Source: an uncultured Streptococcus sp. (GTDB taxonomy: Bacteria > Bacillota > Bacilli > Lactobacillales > Streptococcaceae). Taken from it: a stretch of 64,000 nucleotides of DNA. This document shows, piece by piece, positions 33,249 to 42,420 of this stretch (the stretch's first letter is position 1; each line of letters starts with the position of its first letter). A program made the position numbers and the translations under genes. Below the pieces are notes generated by a model. The model ran no database searches. It saw nothing but the letters and a program-made list of their open reading frames with translations, and was not told where the DNA came from. The DNA is taken from contig NZ_CAJPNR010000003.1 in the NCBI RefSeq assembly GCF_905372115.1, positions 1 to 64,000 on the forward strand, read 5' to 3'.

Positions 33249-34508
33249 ATGAAACAATCAAAATCAATCCTTAAAAAAATTAAATTGATGATCCCACTAG
33301 TCTTGATGACAGCAGTTCTAGGAGCATGCAGCTCAAACGCCAGAAGTTCTACAACTTCAAGCACTACCCAGGCTGCTAATACTACAAGCACCAGTCAGAC
33401 CAAGACCAATACTTCTGATTACTTTGCCTCAGAGGATTCAGACGCTTCTTATGATGAGTCCAAGGCGACGACCATCAACCTGAGTGGCTCTAGCGCTAAG
33501 ACTTCTGGTGACGGTGCTAGTGTCTCCGGCTCGACTGTGACAATCTCAAAGGCTGGAACCTATGTCATTTCCGGAACGAGTGAAAATGTGCAGATTGTCG
33601 TCAAAGCAGGTGATAGCGACAAAGTTCAAATCGTCCTAAATGGCGTAACCATGAGCGGGACAGACGCAGCTATCCTAGTAGAAAATGCGGGTAAAACAAG
33701 CCTGACTCTGGCCGACGGCAGTCAAAACACAATCTCAGATTCATCAAATCATAGCAATACGGATGCAGATGCAGCTATCTATAGTAACTCTGACCTGACT
33801 CTCAATGGCTCTGGAAGTCTGACAGTTGACGGCAAGTATGAAACAGCGATTAAGTCTGAGCAGACCTTGCGGGTAACAGGTGGCACTTATACACTCAAAG
33901 CAGCTAAGCATGGTCTGTCAGCAGCTTCAGCTATTAATATCAAGGACGCTACTATTGATATCACAGCGACAGAAGATGCTATCCACGCGGACAATGATGA
34001 AGATACTTCTCTGGGAAATCTCTATATCCAGTCCGGCACCATCACAATTAATGCTGGTGATGATGGTCTACACGCTAGCAATATCGCTTTGATTGATGGT
34101 GGAACAATTACGGTTTCTAAGAGTGTAGAAGCTCTGGAGGGGACTAATGTCACCATTAACGGCGGGAAATTGGATCTTTATGCGACGGATGATGGTATCA
34201 ATGCAGCTAGTGACGTAACTGGAGCTGATATCTTTATCAAGATTACCGGTGGCGATATCAAGGTCGAGGTCGGTGAAGGCGATACCGATGCTATCGACTC
34301 CAACGGCGATGTCATCATGTCAGGAGGAAACTTAGACATTACTTCTACGGTGTCTGCCTTTGACTTTGACGGAACGGCTACCTATACTGGCGGTACCATC
34401 ACGGTCAATGGTGAAAGCCGAACAGAAATCACAGCAGACGGACCTGGCGCTGGTGGACCTGGTGGCGGCGGTGCCCCAGGCGGCCAAGGCGGTTTTGGTG
34501 GACGATAA
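33249..34508 (+). CDS. beta-helix carbohydrate-binding-like lipoprotein (DUF4353 type)
   Basis: 419 aa from the ATG at 33249 (AGGAAAAG upstream); an extension to 33186 overlaps the VTC gene in another frame. The lipobox is LGAC. A Ser/Thr-rich linker leads into about 300 residues of Asp/Gly/Thr-rich parallel beta-helix repeats (NDEDTSLGNLYIQSGTIT, DDGLHASNIALIDGG), ending in a Gly/Pro-rich tail. It is surface exposed. It is probably cotranscribed with the VTC gene 19 bp upstream; a role in polyphosphate or calcium binding is inference only. Confidence 0.82.
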   Translation: MKQSKSILKKIKLMIPLVLMTAVLGACSSNARSSTTSSTTQAANTTSTSQTKTNTSDYFASEDSDASYDESKATTINLSGSSAKTSGDGASVSGSTVTISKAGTYVISGTSENVQIVVKAGDSDKVQIVLNGVTMSGTDAAILVENAGKTSLTLADGSQNTISDSSNHSNTDADAAIYSNSDLTLNGSGSLTVDGKYETAIKSEQTLRVTGGTYTLKAAKHGLSAASAINIKDATIDITATEDAIHADNDEDTSLGNLYIQSGTITINAGDDGLHASNIALIDGGTITVSKSVEALEGTNVTINGGKLDLYATDDGINAASDVTGADIFIKITGGDIKVEVGEGDTDAIDSNGDVIMSGGNLDITSTVSAFDFDGTATYTGGTITVNGESRTEITADGPGAGGPGGGGAPGGQGGFGGR

Positions 34509-34554
34509 AAAAGCCGATGAGATAACAATGAAATAGTGCCTAATGAAATAGAAG

Positions 34555-34582
34555 AATCCTCATTCCAGCTGGAATGAGGATT
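34555..34582. terminator. bidirectional terminator
   Basis: Perfect 12-bp arms AATCCTCATTCC/GGAATGAGGATT with an AGCT centre between convergent genes. Confidence 0.9.
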
Positions 34583-34587
34583 TCTTG

Positions 34588-35541
34588 CTATTCATCAATT
34601 CTGATAGATAATTTTTCCGTATCCACCGTCACTTGAGCACCGATGGTAATGGTAAAGAGTGGCTGAGTATGAGCAAAGTCCAAGTCATAGAGGACGGGAA
34701 TCGTCTTTAGAATTGGATGTTTATCCAAGATATAAAGGAGCAGCTCCTCTGTCATCTGACATTCTTTTGGAAAGCGGCCGATGAGGAGGGCCTGCGGGTT
34801 AGGATAGGCCTGAAGGAGGGCAGCTAGATTGCGGTCAAATTCCACATAATCATCTTCCTCCGCCTCTTCAACAAAGAGGACATAGTTTTCATCTGTCGGG
34901 GCGTAGGGCGTGCCGCGAAGGAGTGAGAAGGTGGAGAGATTGCCGCCGATAACAGTGGCTTGGGCTTGTCCGTGGTGATAAACTTTCCACTCCGTTTCAT
35001 GGAAGGTTAGTGGCGCATCGGGCAGATACCAAGCATTGTCGCCCCATTTCTCACTAGGAGTCAATTCATAAGAAGTATGGCTGACGGCCTTGAGCCAGCT
35101 CTCGGTCTGGTAGTCCTGCAGGGCATCCATTTTAAAGCTGGAGTAGGACGGTCCCATGTAGGTTTTCATGCCGGTCTTGCTATAGATAGCGTTGAGCAAG
35201 GCAGTAGTATCCGAGTAGCCGCAGAAAATCTTAGGATTTCTAGCAATCAATTCAAAGTCCAGATAGGGCAGGAGCTCATTGCAGTTGAAACCGCCGATAG
35301 TGGCCAGAATAGCATCAACGGAGTCATCCGAAAAGGCAGCATGGATGTCTGCCACCCGGCTTTCGATGGAGGCAGAGCCTAACATATCATTTTCCAGATA
35401 ATGCTCCGAAAAAGACACGGTAAATCCTAGCTTTTCCAAGCGCTCCTTGGCGGCTAGATTGGCCTCAAAGCCACCGATGTGTTCGATTGATGCCGAAGGG
35501 CTGACGACCCGAATGTGCATACCAGGTGCGAGTTTTTTCAT
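34588..35541 (-). CDS. S66-family peptidase (LD-carboxypeptidase/MccF-like)
   Basis: 317 aa; AAGGAGG upstream. The S66 fold shows the nucleophile serine in FCGYSDTTALL, the upstream IGGFNCNELLPYL motif, and the later Glu/His region (FVEEAEEDDYVEFDRNL). The family covers murein LD-carboxypeptidases in peptidoglycan recycling and MccF, which cleaves microcin C. No signal peptide, so cytoplasmic. The MccF branch seems closer by length, but this is uncertain. Confidence 0.88.
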   Translation of the reverse strand: MKKLAPGMHIRVVSPSASIEHIGGFEANLAAKERLEKLGFTVSFSEHYLENDMLGSASIESRVADIHAAFSDDSVDAILATIGGFNCNELLPYLDFELIARNPKIFCGYSDTTALLNAIYSKTGMKTYMGPSYSSFKMDALQDYQTESWLKAVSHTSYELTPSEKWGDNAWYLPDAPLTFHETEWKVYHHGQAQATVIGGNLSTFSLLRGTPYAPTDENYVLFVEEAEEDDYVEFDRNLAALLQAYPNPQALLIGRFPKECQMTEELLLYILDKHPILKTIPVLYDLDFAHTQPLFTITIGAQVTVDTEKLSIRIDE

Positions 35542-35632
35542 AGGAACCTCCTTGGGATAAATTTTTATAGAATATCATAGCACAAAGGCCAAGACCTGTA
35601 AAGCAAACTTAGGTCAGTGCGGGAATTTTTAT

Positions 35633-35661
35633 CAAAAAAAGGGAGCCGCTGAAGACTCCCT
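35633..35661 (-). terminator. terminator of padR-DUF1700-DUF4097 operon
   Basis: On the minus strand AGGGAG pairs with CTCCCT, followed by seven T, 26 bp after the DUF4097 stop. Confidence 0.85.
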
Positions 35662-35686
35662 GATTGTATATATTCTTTTCTATGAT

Positions 35687-36754
35687 TTATTCGCTGAGCT
35701 TAATGCTACCGCTTTCGACGCTGGCAGTAAGTGTAGTTGTCGGATTTTCGACTTTACGGATGGCAGAGCCGCCAAGTTCATGGCCTTTGGAGTGCTCTAC
35801 ACTTATACTACTAGGGATGTCAATTTCACCTAGATCCGTTTTCAGATCAAAGGATAGCTGCGACAAACTGCCAGAAACCAGATGCAGATTAATATCGCCC
35901 AGTTGGTTAGTGATAGAGATTGTACCAGCTAATTCCAACTGTTCAGAGTTCAGTGAGCCGCTTGAGATTTTCAGAGTGCTGTCGGAGATTTTGCTCGAGT
36001 TTAGATTGACCTCTCCCAGAGAGTTTGATATTTCGCCAGATGCGAACTGGCTGTTGCTCAGAGTGATGGTACCCGAAGAATCAATGATTTTTCCAGAGCT
36101 AATCTGACTGTTATTGATGGTAATCTCTCCCAGAGAGTTCTTAAATTTACCAGATGCGAATTGGCCATCATTCACAGTCAACGAGCCCTGAGATAGAGAG
36201 AAGTCAGCATTTTTGGCTGATAGATTGGACAGCGTAACATCTCCTAATGACGAACTGCCGCTGAATGTCTCAAGCTTGGTCCCCTTGGGCAGGGAAAGCT
36301 CCACAGTACGCTTCTCCTGAGATTCTTGGTCAAATAAGCTGAGTAAGGAGCGGATGCCAGTGCTTATGTGGAAGGAGCGGATGTCAGTGCTTATGTGGAA
36401 GGAGTCTGCACCATCTTCCTTGATGTTTAAGTTTCCATTTTCAGAACTTGTTGTTATTTTTCCAAGCATGCTGCCGCCAATCTGATAGTTGCCGTCTCTT
36501 TGGTAATAGGTCAAGTGAGCCTTGTCATCAGGAGATTCGCTGATGACGAGGTTTCTAGCTGCTAAGTTGATATTTAGGGAAGAAAGATCAGAGAAACTTT
36601 CTTCTTTTTTCGTTAGTTTTACCTTGCTTTTGGTAGAATTGACCAAGTCATTGACACCGCCTGTAATGGAGCCGATAGTTGTCAGGGCTCCACCAAAGAG
36701 GCAGGCTAAAATAGCTGCAGATAAAAGAGGTTTTTTCAATTTGATGTTAGCCAT
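35687..36754 (-). CDS. DUF4097-type beta-helix protein
   Basis: 355 aa. The N-terminus has one hydrophobic segment (LLSAAILACLFGGALTTIG), then extracellular repeats of a short beta-strand unit (GEITINNSQISSGKI, GTITLSNSQFASGEI, GEVNLNSSKISDSTL), the DUF4097 putative adhesin pattern. It overlaps the DUF1700 gene by 8 nt in a PadR-DUF1700-DUF4097 operon. Such operons are thought to sense or respond to envelope stress. A 27-bp tandem duplication lies within it. Confidence 0.85.
   Translation of the reverse strand: MANIKLKKPLLSAAILACLFGGALTTIGSITGGVNDLVNSTKSKVKLTKKEESFSDLSSLNINLAARNLVISESPDDKAHLTYYQRDGNYQIGGSMLGKITTSSENGNLNIKEDGADSFHISTDIRSFHISTGIRSLLSLFDQESQEKRTVELSLPKGTKLETFSGSSSLGDVTLSNLSAKNADFSLSQGSLTVNDGQFASGKFKNSLGEITINNSQISSGKIIDSSGTITLSNSQFASGEISNSLGEVNLNSSKISDSTLKISSGSLNSEQLELAGTISITNQLGDINLHLVSGSLSQLSFDLKTDLGEIDIPSSISVEHSKGHELGGSAIRKVENPTTTLTASVESGSIKLSE
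36345..36398. repeat. 27-bp in-frame tandem duplication
   Basis: Two copies (36345-36371 and 36372-36398) differ at one base and encode the doubled SFHIST-D/G-IRS unit in the DUF4097 protein. It looks recent. Confidence 0.9.
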
Positions 36755-37346
36755 GACGTGTTCCTTTCTTTGCGAAAAGTTGAGCTAGTTTGACAAAGCC
36801 AGCCTTGCCAAACTGAGTAACAGGAGAAATGCCTGCGTAGAAGATGCCGGACAGTCCCAGAGCTAGAACACTGAGCCCCAGAGTGAAGAGGAAGGCCGGG
36901 ATCGATGTCGTCAGTCCCACTGTCAAAGTGTCCCAGATCAGGCTGATTCCAAAAATAAAGAAGGCGAAGGCACCTATAGCCATGACGAGAGCAAAGATAA
37001 AGACTAAGAGGAAGAAAACGAAAGTCAAAAGTGCTGCTACTATAAAGAGCGGAATAGCCAAGGGTGCTGCCAAAATAGATAGGATAGCAATCTGGACGAT
37101 GTTCTTAGTGTTTTTTGATGAACTGCTGTCTTGATTATCTTCCTCGACTTTTTTGTCCAAAAGATTTAGCATAATCTCGTGGGCCGCTTCCTTAGGGCTA
37201 CCAAGCTCAGCAATAGCAGCCGCCTCGCCCTCTGGGCCTACCTCGTCGAAGTACTCAGTGAAGTAATCCATAGCTTCCTCATAGTCCTTGCGTGGCAGTT
37301 TTTTCAGATATTTTTCTAGCTCAGCTAGATACTCGGTTCTTGTCAT
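36747..37346 (-). CDS. DUF1700 (HAAS-domain) membrane protein
   Basis: 199 aa. The N-terminal helical HAAS domain (EYLAELEKYLKKLPRKDYEEAMDYF) is typical of proteins paired with PadR regulators, followed by several membrane spans. It likely binds the PadR protein or transmits membrane signals. It overlaps padR by 26 nt and the DUF4097 gene by 8 nt, so all three are translationally coupled. Confidence 0.9.
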   Translation of the reverse strand: MTRTEYLAELEKYLKKLPRKDYEEAMDYFTEYFDEVGPEGEAAAIAELGSPKEAAHEIMLNLLDKKVEEDNQDSSSSKNTKNIVQIAILSILAAPLAIPLFIVAALLTFVFFLLVFIFALVMAIGAFAFFIFGISLIWDTLTVGLTTSIPAFLFTLGLSVLALGLSGIFYAGISPVTQFGKAGFVKLAQLFAKKGTRHG

Positions 37347-37659
37347 GACGGATGCTCCCTTCTATGATACCGCTGATGGTCATGGTATAAGTTTGCCACT
37401 CTTCTTTTAGAGTGAGTAGATGTTCATGCCCGTAGGCAGTGAGTGAATAGTATTTTCGTTTTCGTCCTTGGTACTCCTGCGAATAAGTCGTGAGGCAGTC
37501 ATTTTGCTCCAGCTTCTTCAGAATAGGGTAAAGTGTTGATTCTTTGATATTAGCAATCAGCTTAATCGTCTGGCTGATTTCATAACCGTAGGAATCGTCT
37601 TTTTCAAGGATGGCTAAGATGAGAAACTCAATCAAAGCCGATGATGTGGGGAAAGACAT
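37321..37659 (-). CDS. PadR-family transcriptional regulator
   Basis: 112 aa winged-helix PadR protein (LIEFLILAILEKDDSYGYEI and STLYPILKKLEQNDCL). AAGGAGG precedes the ATG. It should repress its own operon by binding the AT-rich palindromes immediately upstream. The inducing signal is not known. Confidence 0.93.
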   Translation of the reverse strand: MSFPTSSALIEFLILAILEKDDSYGYEISQTIKLIANIKESTLYPILKKLEQNDCLTTYSQEYQGRKRKYYSLTAYGHEHLLTLKEEWQTYTMTISGIIEGSIRHDKNRVSS

Positions 37660-37699
37660 AGGACCACCTCCTTGTGTAAAATATTTATATATAATCTTT

Positions 37700-37765
37700 C
37701 TATATATAGTCTACAACCTCTTAGGGAAAAAGTCAAGCAAAATATATAAAATTTTTATATATTTT
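37700..37765. promoter_or_regulatory. AT-rich palindromes upstream of padR
   Basis: CTATATATAG (37700-37709) and a 13-bp-arm inverted repeat at 37739-37765 (arms AAAATATATAAAA/TTTTATATATTTT). PadR proteins bind such TATA-rich palindromes. The second could also act on a minus-strand promoter. Confidence 0.55.
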
Positions 37766-37853
37766 TTGAAAAAGTCTTTTAATGGCTGTTTATAAGGCAC
37801 ATCAAAGTACATTTCTTCCTTACAAGAACTTTACATCTTCCTTAGCTTTTGTG

Positions 37854-37883
37854 TTGAAAACATCTTCCATAAAATGGTAAAAT
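37854..37883 (+). promoter_or_regulatory. dlt operon promoter
   Basis: TTGAAA (37854-37859), 18 bp, TAAAAT (37878-37883) with TGG just before the -10. Confidence 0.7.
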
Positions 37884-37917
37884 GGTGTAAGTCTAACTAA
37901 AAATATAAGAGAGATCA

Positions 37918-38049
37918 ATGAAAAAACATCAAACCCTATATAAGTTTTTGGGCCAAACCCTACTATATTTTGTTATCTTTCTGGCCTTGCTTTATTTCTT
38001 TAGCTATCTGGGTCAGGGTCAGGGTGGCTTTATCTATAATGAATTTTAA
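37918..38049 (+). CDS. dltX: D-alanyl-lipoteichoic acid biosynthesis small protein DltX
   Basis: 43 aa. A basic N-terminus is followed by one membrane span (LLYFVIFLALLYFFSYL) and the conserved C-terminal FIYNEF motif of DltX. DltX is required for transfer of D-Ala to teichoic acids in Gram-positives and always precedes dltA. GAGAGA precedes the ATG; the dltA start is 19 bp downstream. Confidence 0.93.
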   Translation: MKKHQTLYKFLGQTLLYFVIFLALLYFFSYLGQGQGGFIYNEF

Positions 38050-38068
38050 TGTGAGAGAGTAGGAAACA

Positions 38069-39619
38069 ATGTCAAATAAAGTGATACATGATATGATTGA
38101 AGCGATTGAGCATTTTGCTCAGGTGCAGCCGGATTTTCCAGTTTATGATATTTTAGGTCAAGTTCATACTTATGGTGATTTAAAGAAGGATTCCGATTCG
38201 TTGGCGGCTCATATTGACCGTTTGGGACTTCCTGACAAGTCTCCGGTTGTGGTCTTTGGCGGCCAGGAATACGAAATGCTGGCTACTTTTGTGGCCTTGA
38301 CCAAGTCTGGTCATGCCTACATTCCTATCGACAGCCACTCAGCCTTGGAGCGCGTGGCAGCGATTGTGGAAGTTGCTGAGCCAAGCTTGATTATTGCCAT
38401 CAATGATTTTCCGCTGGCAGATGTGGCAGCTCCTATTTTTGGTGCGGAGCAAGTTCAGGCAGCCTTCAGAGAGGGAGCATCCTATGAGCTTATCCATCCG
38501 GTGCAGGGAGATGACAACTATTACATCATTTTCACATCGGGAACGACTGGCAAGCCTAAGGGAGTGCAGATTTCCCACAATAATCTGCTCAGCTTTACAA
38601 ATTGGATGATTACGGATAAGGAGTTTGCGACTCCGGCTCGTCCTCAAATGTTGGCTCAGCCGCCTTATTCTTTTGACTTGTCAGTCATGTACTGGGCGCC
38701 GACTTTGGCCTTGGGAGGAACTCTTTTTGCCCTACCTTCGGCTGTGACTCAGGATTTCAAGCAGCTGTTTGAGACGATTCTCAGTCTGCCTATTGCTATC
38801 TGGACTTCGACGCCTTCCTTCGCGGACATGGCCTTGCTGTCGGATGACTTTAATAGTCAGAAGCTGCCTCAGCTGACGCATTTCTACTTTGACGGTGAGG
38901 AGTTGACAGTCAAGACAGCTCAGAAGCTGCGTGATCGCTTCCCTCAAGCTCGCATTATCAATGCTTATGGTCCGACTGAGGCAACAGTGGCCCTGTCTGC
39001 AGTAGCAGTGACAGATGAGATGCTGCAAAATTGCAAGCGCCTGCCGATTGGCTATACCAAGGCGGACTCTCCGACCTTTGTCATTGATGAAGAGGGGCAG
39101 AAGGTGCCGAATGGCCAGCAAGGAGAAATCATCGTCTGCGGTCCAGCCGTATCTAAGGGCTATCTGAATAATCCTGAGAAGACAGCGGAGGCCTTCTTTG
39201 AATTTGAAGGTCTGCCAGCCTATCATACGGGAGATGTCGGCTCCATGACAGATGAAGGCCTGCTGCTCTATGGCGGCCGGATGGACTTCCAGATTAAGTT
39301 TAATGGTTTCCGTATTGAGCTGGAGGATGTGTCTCAGAACCTCAACAAATCGAAATACATTGAGTCTGCAGTGGCTGTGCCCCGCTACAATAAGGACCAC
39401 AAGGTCCAAAATCTGCTGGCCTATGTCATTCTCAAAGACGGTGTGGCTGAGCAGTTTGAGCGGGAAATCGATATTACCAAGGCAATCAAGGAAGATCTGC
39501 AGGATATCATGATGTCCTATATGATGCCGTCCAAGTTCCTCTATCGAGAGACCCTGCCTCTGACCCCGAATGGTAAGATTGACATTAAGGGGCTGATTAG
39601 CGAGGTCAATAAGCGATGA
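38069..39619 (+). CDS. dltA: D-alanine-poly(phosphoribitol) ligase subunit DltA
   Basis: 516 aa. ANL-superfamily P-loop IIFTSGTTGKPKG, then YGPTEATVALS and the C-terminal catalytic lysine in LTPNGKIDIKGL. It adenylates D-alanine and loads it onto DltC. It overlaps dltB by 4 nt (ATGA). Confidence 0.97.
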   Translation: MSNKVIHDMIEAIEHFAQVQPDFPVYDILGQVHTYGDLKKDSDSLAAHIDRLGLPDKSPVVVFGGQEYEMLATFVALTKSGHAYIPIDSHSALERVAAIVEVAEPSLIIAINDFPLADVAAPIFGAEQVQAAFREGASYELIHPVQGDDNYYIIFTSGTTGKPKGVQISHNNLLSFTNWMITDKEFATPARPQMLAQPPYSFDLSVMYWAPTLALGGTLFALPSAVTQDFKQLFETILSLPIAIWTSTPSFADMALLSDDFNSQKLPQLTHFYFDGEELTVKTAQKLRDRFPQARIINAYGPTEATVALSAVAVTDEMLQNCKRLPIGYTKADSPTFVIDEEGQKVPNGQQGEIIVCGPAVSKGYLNNPEKTAEAFFEFEGLPAYHTGDVGSMTDEGLLLYGGRMDFQIKFNGFRIELEDVSQNLNKSKYIESAVAVPRYNKDHKVQNLLAYVILKDGVAEQFEREIDITKAIKEDLQDIMMSYMMPSKFLYRETLPLTPNGKIDIKGLISEVNKR

Positions 39620-40860
39620 TGGATTTCTTGAAACAGCTGCCTCACTTGGAACCCTACGGCAACCCAGTTTACTTTGTCTATATCGTTCTGGCAGTTCTGC
39701 CAATCTTCGTGGGACTTTTCTTTAAGAAACGCTTCCCCCTTTATGAAGCCTTGGTCAGCTTGGTCTTTATCGTCTTGATGCTGATAGGTCCCAGTCTGGC
39801 GCAACTTTGTGCTCTGCTGGGCTATGTCATCTGGCAGATAGTCTGGGTTTACTCATATAAGCTTTATCGCAGGTCGCGGGACAGCAAGTGGATCTTTTAT
39901 CTGCATACCTTGCTAGCAGTTCTGCCACTTGTGCTTGTCAAGGTAGAGCCCGCAATCAGCGGCCATCAGTCTCTCTTTGGCTTTTTGGGGATTTCCTATC
40001 TGACCTTTCGTTCGGTAGGGATGATGATTGAGATGCGGGATGGAGTTCTGACAGAGTTCACACTCTGGGAGTTCCTGCGTTTCCTGCTCTTCATGCCGAC
40101 CTTTTCGAGTGGCCCTATTGATCGTTTTAAGCGTTTCAATGAAGACTATTTGAACATTCCTGAGCGAGATGAGCTGCTGGATATGCTGGAGCAGTCTGTC
40201 AAGTATATCATGCTAGGCTTCCTTTATAAGTTTATTCTGGCCCATATCTTTGGACATCTGCTGCTGGGTCATGTCAAGACCTACGCTCTCTATACCGGCG
40301 GTTTCTTTAATCTGGGAACTCTGGGCGTCATGTATGTCTTTGGTCTGGATCTCTTCTTTGACTTTGCCGGTTATTCGATGTTTGCGCTAGCTATTTCCAA
40401 TCTCATGGGAATCAAGAGCCCTATCAACTTTGATAAGCCCTTTCTCTCACGCGATTTGAAAGAATTTTGGAATCGCTGGCACATGAGTCTGTCCTTTTGG
40501 TTCCGTGATTTTGTCTTTATGCGACTGGTCATGGTCCTGATGCGTAATAAGGTCTTTAAAAACCGCAACACGACCTCTAGTGTGGCCTATCTGATCAACA
40601 TGCTGATAATGGGCTTCTGGCATGGTGTGACCTGGTACTATATCGCCTACGGTCTCTTTCATGGAGCTGGTCTGGTCGTCAATGATGCCTGGCTGCGCAA
40701 GAAGAAAACTCTAAACAAAGAGCGCAAGGCTAAGGGGCTTCCGCCTCTGCCAGACAATAAATGGACTCAAGCTTTGGGGATTGTGGTAACCTTTCACGCG
40801 GTCATGTTCTCATTTTTGATCTTTTCTGGATTTTTAAATGAGCTTTGGTTTAAAAAATAA
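39616..40860 (+). CDS. dltB: D-alanyl transfer membrane protein DltB (MBOAT family)
   Basis: 414 aa polytopic membrane protein. The MBOAT active histidine lies in MGFWHGVTWYYIAYGLFHG. It carries D-Ala from DltC across the membrane for transfer to teichoic acid. Start overlaps dltA; 19 bp separate it from dltC. Confidence 0.96.
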   Translation: MMDFLKQLPHLEPYGNPVYFVYIVLAVLPIFVGLFFKKRFPLYEALVSLVFIVLMLIGPSLAQLCALLGYVIWQIVWVYSYKLYRRSRDSKWIFYLHTLLAVLPLVLVKVEPAISGHQSLFGFLGISYLTFRSVGMMIEMRDGVLTEFTLWEFLRFLLFMPTFSSGPIDRFKRFNEDYLNIPERDELLDMLEQSVKYIMLGFLYKFILAHIFGHLLLGHVKTYALYTGGFFNLGTLGVMYVFGLDLFFDFAGYSMFALAISNLMGIKSPINFDKPFLSRDLKEFWNRWHMSLSFWFRDFVFMRLVMVLMRNKVFKNRNTTSSVAYLINMLIMGFWHGVTWYYIAYGLFHGAGLVVNDAWLRKKKTLNKERKAKGLPPLPDNKWTQALGIVVTFHAVMFSFLIFSGFLNELWFKK

Positions 40861-40879
40861 AAATTAATGAGGAAGAAAA

Positions 40880-41119
40880 ATGGATATAAAAACAGAAGTA
40901 ATTGAAATTATTGAAGAACTATTTATGGAAGATGTGTCAGACATGATGGACGAGGATTTGTTTGACGCTGGTGTCCTAGACAGTATGGGAACGGTGGAGC
41001 TGATTGTTGAGCTGGAAAACCGTTTTGATATCCGCGTGCCAGTGTCAGAGTTTGGCCGCGATGACTGGAACACAGCCAATAAAATCGTTGAAGGCGTGAC
41101 GGAGCTTCGCAATGCTTAA
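40880..41119 (+). CDS. dltC: D-alanine carrier protein DltC
   Basis: 79 aa acyl-carrier-type protein. The phosphopantetheine serine is in GVLDSMGTVEL. It carries activated D-alanine between DltA and DltB. Its end overlaps the dltD start by 8 nt. Confidence 0.97.
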   Translation: MDIKTEVIEIIEELFMEDVSDMMDEDLFDAGVLDSMGTVELIVELENRFDIRVPVSEFGRDDWNTANKIVEGVTELRNA

Positions 41120-42380
41120 ACGACTCTGGCTGATTCTGGGGCCGGTTTTCTGCGCCATGGTCATGGTTGCCCTGCTCTTTTTCTTCTATCCGCTTGATAA
41201 AAAGCATGATATAGAAGCGGAGAAGCGCTCAGCAGTGACCCTGACAGCAGAAAACTTCAAGAGCCGCAGTAAGAAGGTGACAGCCTTGACCGATAAGAAG
41301 ATGCGCTTTGTTCCCTTCTTTGGGTCCAGTGAGTGGCTGCGCTTTGATAGCATGCACCCAGCGGTGCTGGCTGAGAAATACGACCGCTCCTATCGTCCCT
41401 ATTTTCTAGGACAGCGCGGGGCAGCATCGTTTAATCAGTACTTTGGTATGCAGCAGATGTCATCTGAGTTGGAGGGACAAACGGCGGTTTATGTAGTGTC
41501 GCCCCAGTGGTTTACCAAGACCGGCTATGATGCTTCGGCCTTTCAGCAGTACTTCAACAGTGATCAGCTGACGGCTTATCTGTCTCAGCAGCAAGGAGAT
41601 GCGGCGGCGCAATATGCAGCTCAGCGCCTCCTTCAGCTCTATCCAGATGTCGCTATGGCAGAGAGCGTGCAGAAGCTGTCTGAAGGTAAAAAGCTGAGCA
41701 GCTTTGAAGAGCGCCATATTGAGATGACGGCTCATCTTAATGAGCGTCAAGATGCTTTTTTCAGCAACTTTGCTGCCCTCAACAATGAAAATTATGACCA
41801 GCGAATTTTGCCTTATATGGCGGATCTGCCAGACACCTTCTCCTATAAAGCTTTGGAAGAGATTGCCACAGCAGAAGCCAAGAAGAAGACCAATAACAAT
41901 CAATTCGGCATAGACAATCAATTTTACAAGACCCGTCTAGCCGGCAAGGTTGCCAAGCTCAGAGGTTTTCAGACCAAGCAATCTTATGAAAAATCCCCTG
42001 AGTACAACGACTTGCAGCTAGTTCTGGATCAGTTTGCCAAGTCAAAGACCAATGTCATCTTCATCATTCCACCGGTCAATTCTAAGTGGATGGAGTATAC
42101 AGGACTCAGTCCTGAAATGTACCAGCGGACGGTGGCTAAGATTCGCTACCAGCTGGAAAGTCAGGGTTTTACCAACATTGCTGATTTTTCTAAGGACGGC
42201 GACAAGCCTTACTTCATGCAGGACACTATTCACATGGGCTGGAATGGCTGGCTGGCCTTTGATAAGGCGGTTGATCCTTTTGTAGCCAATCCACAGCCGG
42301 CGCCAAACTACCAGATCAATGACCGCTTCTTTAGCAAGGAATGGTCTCAGTATACTGGCAAACCAGAAGAATTCAAATAA
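41112..42380 (+). CDS. dltD: D-alanyl-lipoteichoic acid biosynthesis protein DltD
   Basis: 422 aa. One N-terminal membrane span, then an extracytoplasmic SGNH-like domain with FFGSSEWLRFDSMHP and the C-terminal DTIHMGWNGW holding the catalytic Asp/His. It completes dltXABCD and acts with DltB in D-alanylation of teichoic acids. A terminator starts at its stop. Confidence 0.96.
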   Translation: MLKRLWLILGPVFCAMVMVALLFFFYPLDKKHDIEAEKRSAVTLTAENFKSRSKKVTALTDKKMRFVPFFGSSEWLRFDSMHPAVLAEKYDRSYRPYFLGQRGAASFNQYFGMQQMSSELEGQTAVYVVSPQWFTKTGYDASAFQQYFNSDQLTAYLSQQQGDAAAQYAAQRLLQLYPDVAMAESVQKLSEGKKLSSFEERHIEMTAHLNERQDAFFSNFAALNNENYDQRILPYMADLPDTFSYKALEEIATAEAKKKTNNNQFGIDNQFYKTRLAGKVAKLRGFQTKQSYEKSPEYNDLQLVLDQFAKSKTNVIFIIPPVNSKWMEYTGLSPEMYQRTVAKIRYQLESQGFTNIADFSKDGDKPYFMQDTIHMGWNGWLAFDKAVDPFVANPQPAPNYQINDRFFSKEWSQYTGKPEEFK

Positions 42381-42406
42381 GGTTGGGATTTTCCAGCCTT
42401 ATTTTT
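42377..42406 (+). terminator. dlt operon terminator
   Basis: Stem ATAAGGTTGG/CCAGCCTTAT (one wobble) with a 6-nt loop and T run; its tail abuts the ribosome binding site of the next gene. Confidence 0.8.
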
Positions 42407-42420
42407 ATAAAGGAGGAAAG

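Noticed and set aside
38732..39703. 323-codon minus-strand frame opposite dltA
   Set aside because: It is the antisense shadow of a clear DltA gene, has no ribosome binding site and a His/Leu/Arg-rich composition typical of antisense frames.
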